Origin: Rhodospirillaceae bacterium
Lineage (GTDB): Bacteria; Pseudomonadota; Alphaproteobacteria; UBA9219
Direction: 5' to 3'
Length of the DNA stretch: 13,311 nucleotides
Assembly: GCA_003486725.1 (NCBI GenBank)
Contig: DNGD01000023.1
Span: forward strand, 1-13,311
Every line of letters starts with the position of its first letter. The stretch's first letter is position 1. The position numbers were made by a program, and so were the translations under genes. The notes under the pieces are model-generated. The model saw only the letters and a program-made list of their open reading frames with translations. It was not told the origin of the DNA and ran no database searches. Below, one piece after another: positions 12,876 through 13,311 of the stretch.

Positions 12876-13140
12876 AACTATCCATCCATGCCGCATTGTC
12901 GACCAAATCACGACCGAAACGGACAAGAGGTTTGAGCTTGTCGCGCGAATGGCCGACGCAATCGTCGAAAGAACATTAGAAAGCGGCGGTTGCGTGCGGC
13001 AAAACCTCCTCGCCAAGGGCTTCACGCATCAGGACGCAGCCTCCCTCTGGCACTTCGCCAATGCGCTGGCCGCTGTTGAACTTAGGTACCGCAAAAACGG
13101 CATCGGTTCCTCTTTCGGAAAGGAGGTGCGCTATGCCTGA
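12868..13140 (+). CDS. Hypothetical protein B, paralogous domain to protein A
   Basis: 90-aa protein from the ATG at 12868 (GAGGA 5 nt upstream), preferred over the in-frame GTG at 12856. Residues 31-73 repeat the C-terminal domain of the protein at 11550: A-I-V-E, G-x-C, A-K-G-F-T-H-x-D, W, A-L-A-x-V-E in register without gaps. It is thus essentially that domain alone with a short N-terminal arm and a basic C-terminal tail. It overlaps the XRE gene by 8 bp and the following microprotein gene by 8 bp, so translation of the three is linked. A domain exchange or duplication within the operon is likely. Function unknown. Confidence 0.78.
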   Translation: MTKTIHPCRIVDQITTETDKRFELVARMADAIVERTLESGGCVRQNLLAKGFTHQDAASLWHFANALAAVELRYRKNGIGSSFGKEVRYA

Positions 13141-13225
13141 AGTCAAACATAGAGTGATCAACATATTCGACGGTCAGAATGGCAACAATCATTGTACTTA
13201 CAAATTGGATTGGATCAGAGAATGA
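13133..13225 (+). CDS. 30-aa microprotein
   Basis: 30 codons from an ATG with a perfect AAGGAGG 6 nt upstream, the strongest ribosome site in the window. The gene overlaps the stop of protein B by 8 bp. The product has a mixed polar sequence with one Cys (G-N-N-H-C-T-Y near 17-23) and two aromatic residues near its end. No membrane segment or signal peptide. The strong ribosome site and tight packing argue for a real gene; the family is unknown. The remaining 86 bp of the window show no further supported gene. Confidence 0.55.
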   Translation: MPEVKHRVINIFDGQNGNNHCTYKLDWIRE

Positions 13226-13311
13226 TTTATCGCCCACTAAGTGCAAGTCAAATCAATGGGGTTGGTTCTTACCCGCTGCATCGTTAACCATAAAGAACGT
13301 TTGTCCATAAA

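Noticed and set aside
13222..13287. 21-codon frame overlapping the end of the 30-aa gene
   Set aside because: ATGA overlap is suggestive, but the ribosome site is weak and the peptide very short, near the window edge.
1..13311. CRISPR array, insertion sequence or rRNA
   Set aside because: No regularly spaced repeats, no transposase and no rRNA-like segment were seen on either strand.

Overview
The window looks like an accessory, mobile-element-rich stretch of a Gram-negative, most likely alphaproteobacterial, genome. The pointers are a large serine recombinase coupled to two ParB/RepB-like proteins, several XRE regulators of an 'AARALL' type, and an ElaB/YqjD-type plus YqjE-like gene pair. 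The genus cannot be named from the sequence.

Layout. (1) 1-2178, minus strand: small stress- or envelope-type genes. They are a partial conserved hypothetical, a YqjE-like membrane protein, a DUF883/ElaB-type tail-anchored protein, a DUF2795 protein and a 59-aa polar protein. A 652-bp non-coding stretch (1347-1998) holds strong hairpins and a 13-bp direct repeat. (2) 2568-3919, minus strand: a membrane-anchored WYL-like/TerB-like protein preceded by a small HTH protein. (3) 4135-7531, plus strand: a translationally coupled three-gene operon, recombinase then ParB-like then RepB-C-type ParB, each junction an ATGA overlap. It is followed by a GC-rich, hairpin-dense non-coding region (7532-7837). 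(4) 7838-9780, minus strand: an XRE regulator with a C-terminal sensor-like domain, translationally coupled to a glutamate-cysteine-ligase-like (GCS2-type) enzyme. (5) 10077-11314, plus strand, divergent from (4): a 55-aa protein, a 110-aa protein and a second XRE protein of the same architecture, ending in a rho-independent terminator. (6) 11550-13225, plus strand: a compact run of five genes (paralogous-domain protein A, degenerate Nudix-like protein, third XRE protein, paralogous-domain protein B, 30-aa microprotein) with overlapping or near-abutting ends.

How the parts may work together. The recombinase and ParB pair look like the integration and maintenance core of a mobile element. Blocks 4-6 look like cargo or regulatory genes. 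The divergent promoters of blocks 4 and 5 share short repeated motifs, suggesting common control by one or both XRE proteins. At three genes (start at 125 minus, start at 3919 minus, start at 11550 plus) the Shine-Dalgarno sequence lies in the 3' arm of a perfect inverted repeat, so translational control by RNA structure is plausible. The strongest candidates for something undescribed are the XRE-sensor/GCS2-type ligase pair with its divergent partner operon, the recombinase plus double-ParB unit with the structured region behind it, and the five-gene 3' operon with duplicated small domains.
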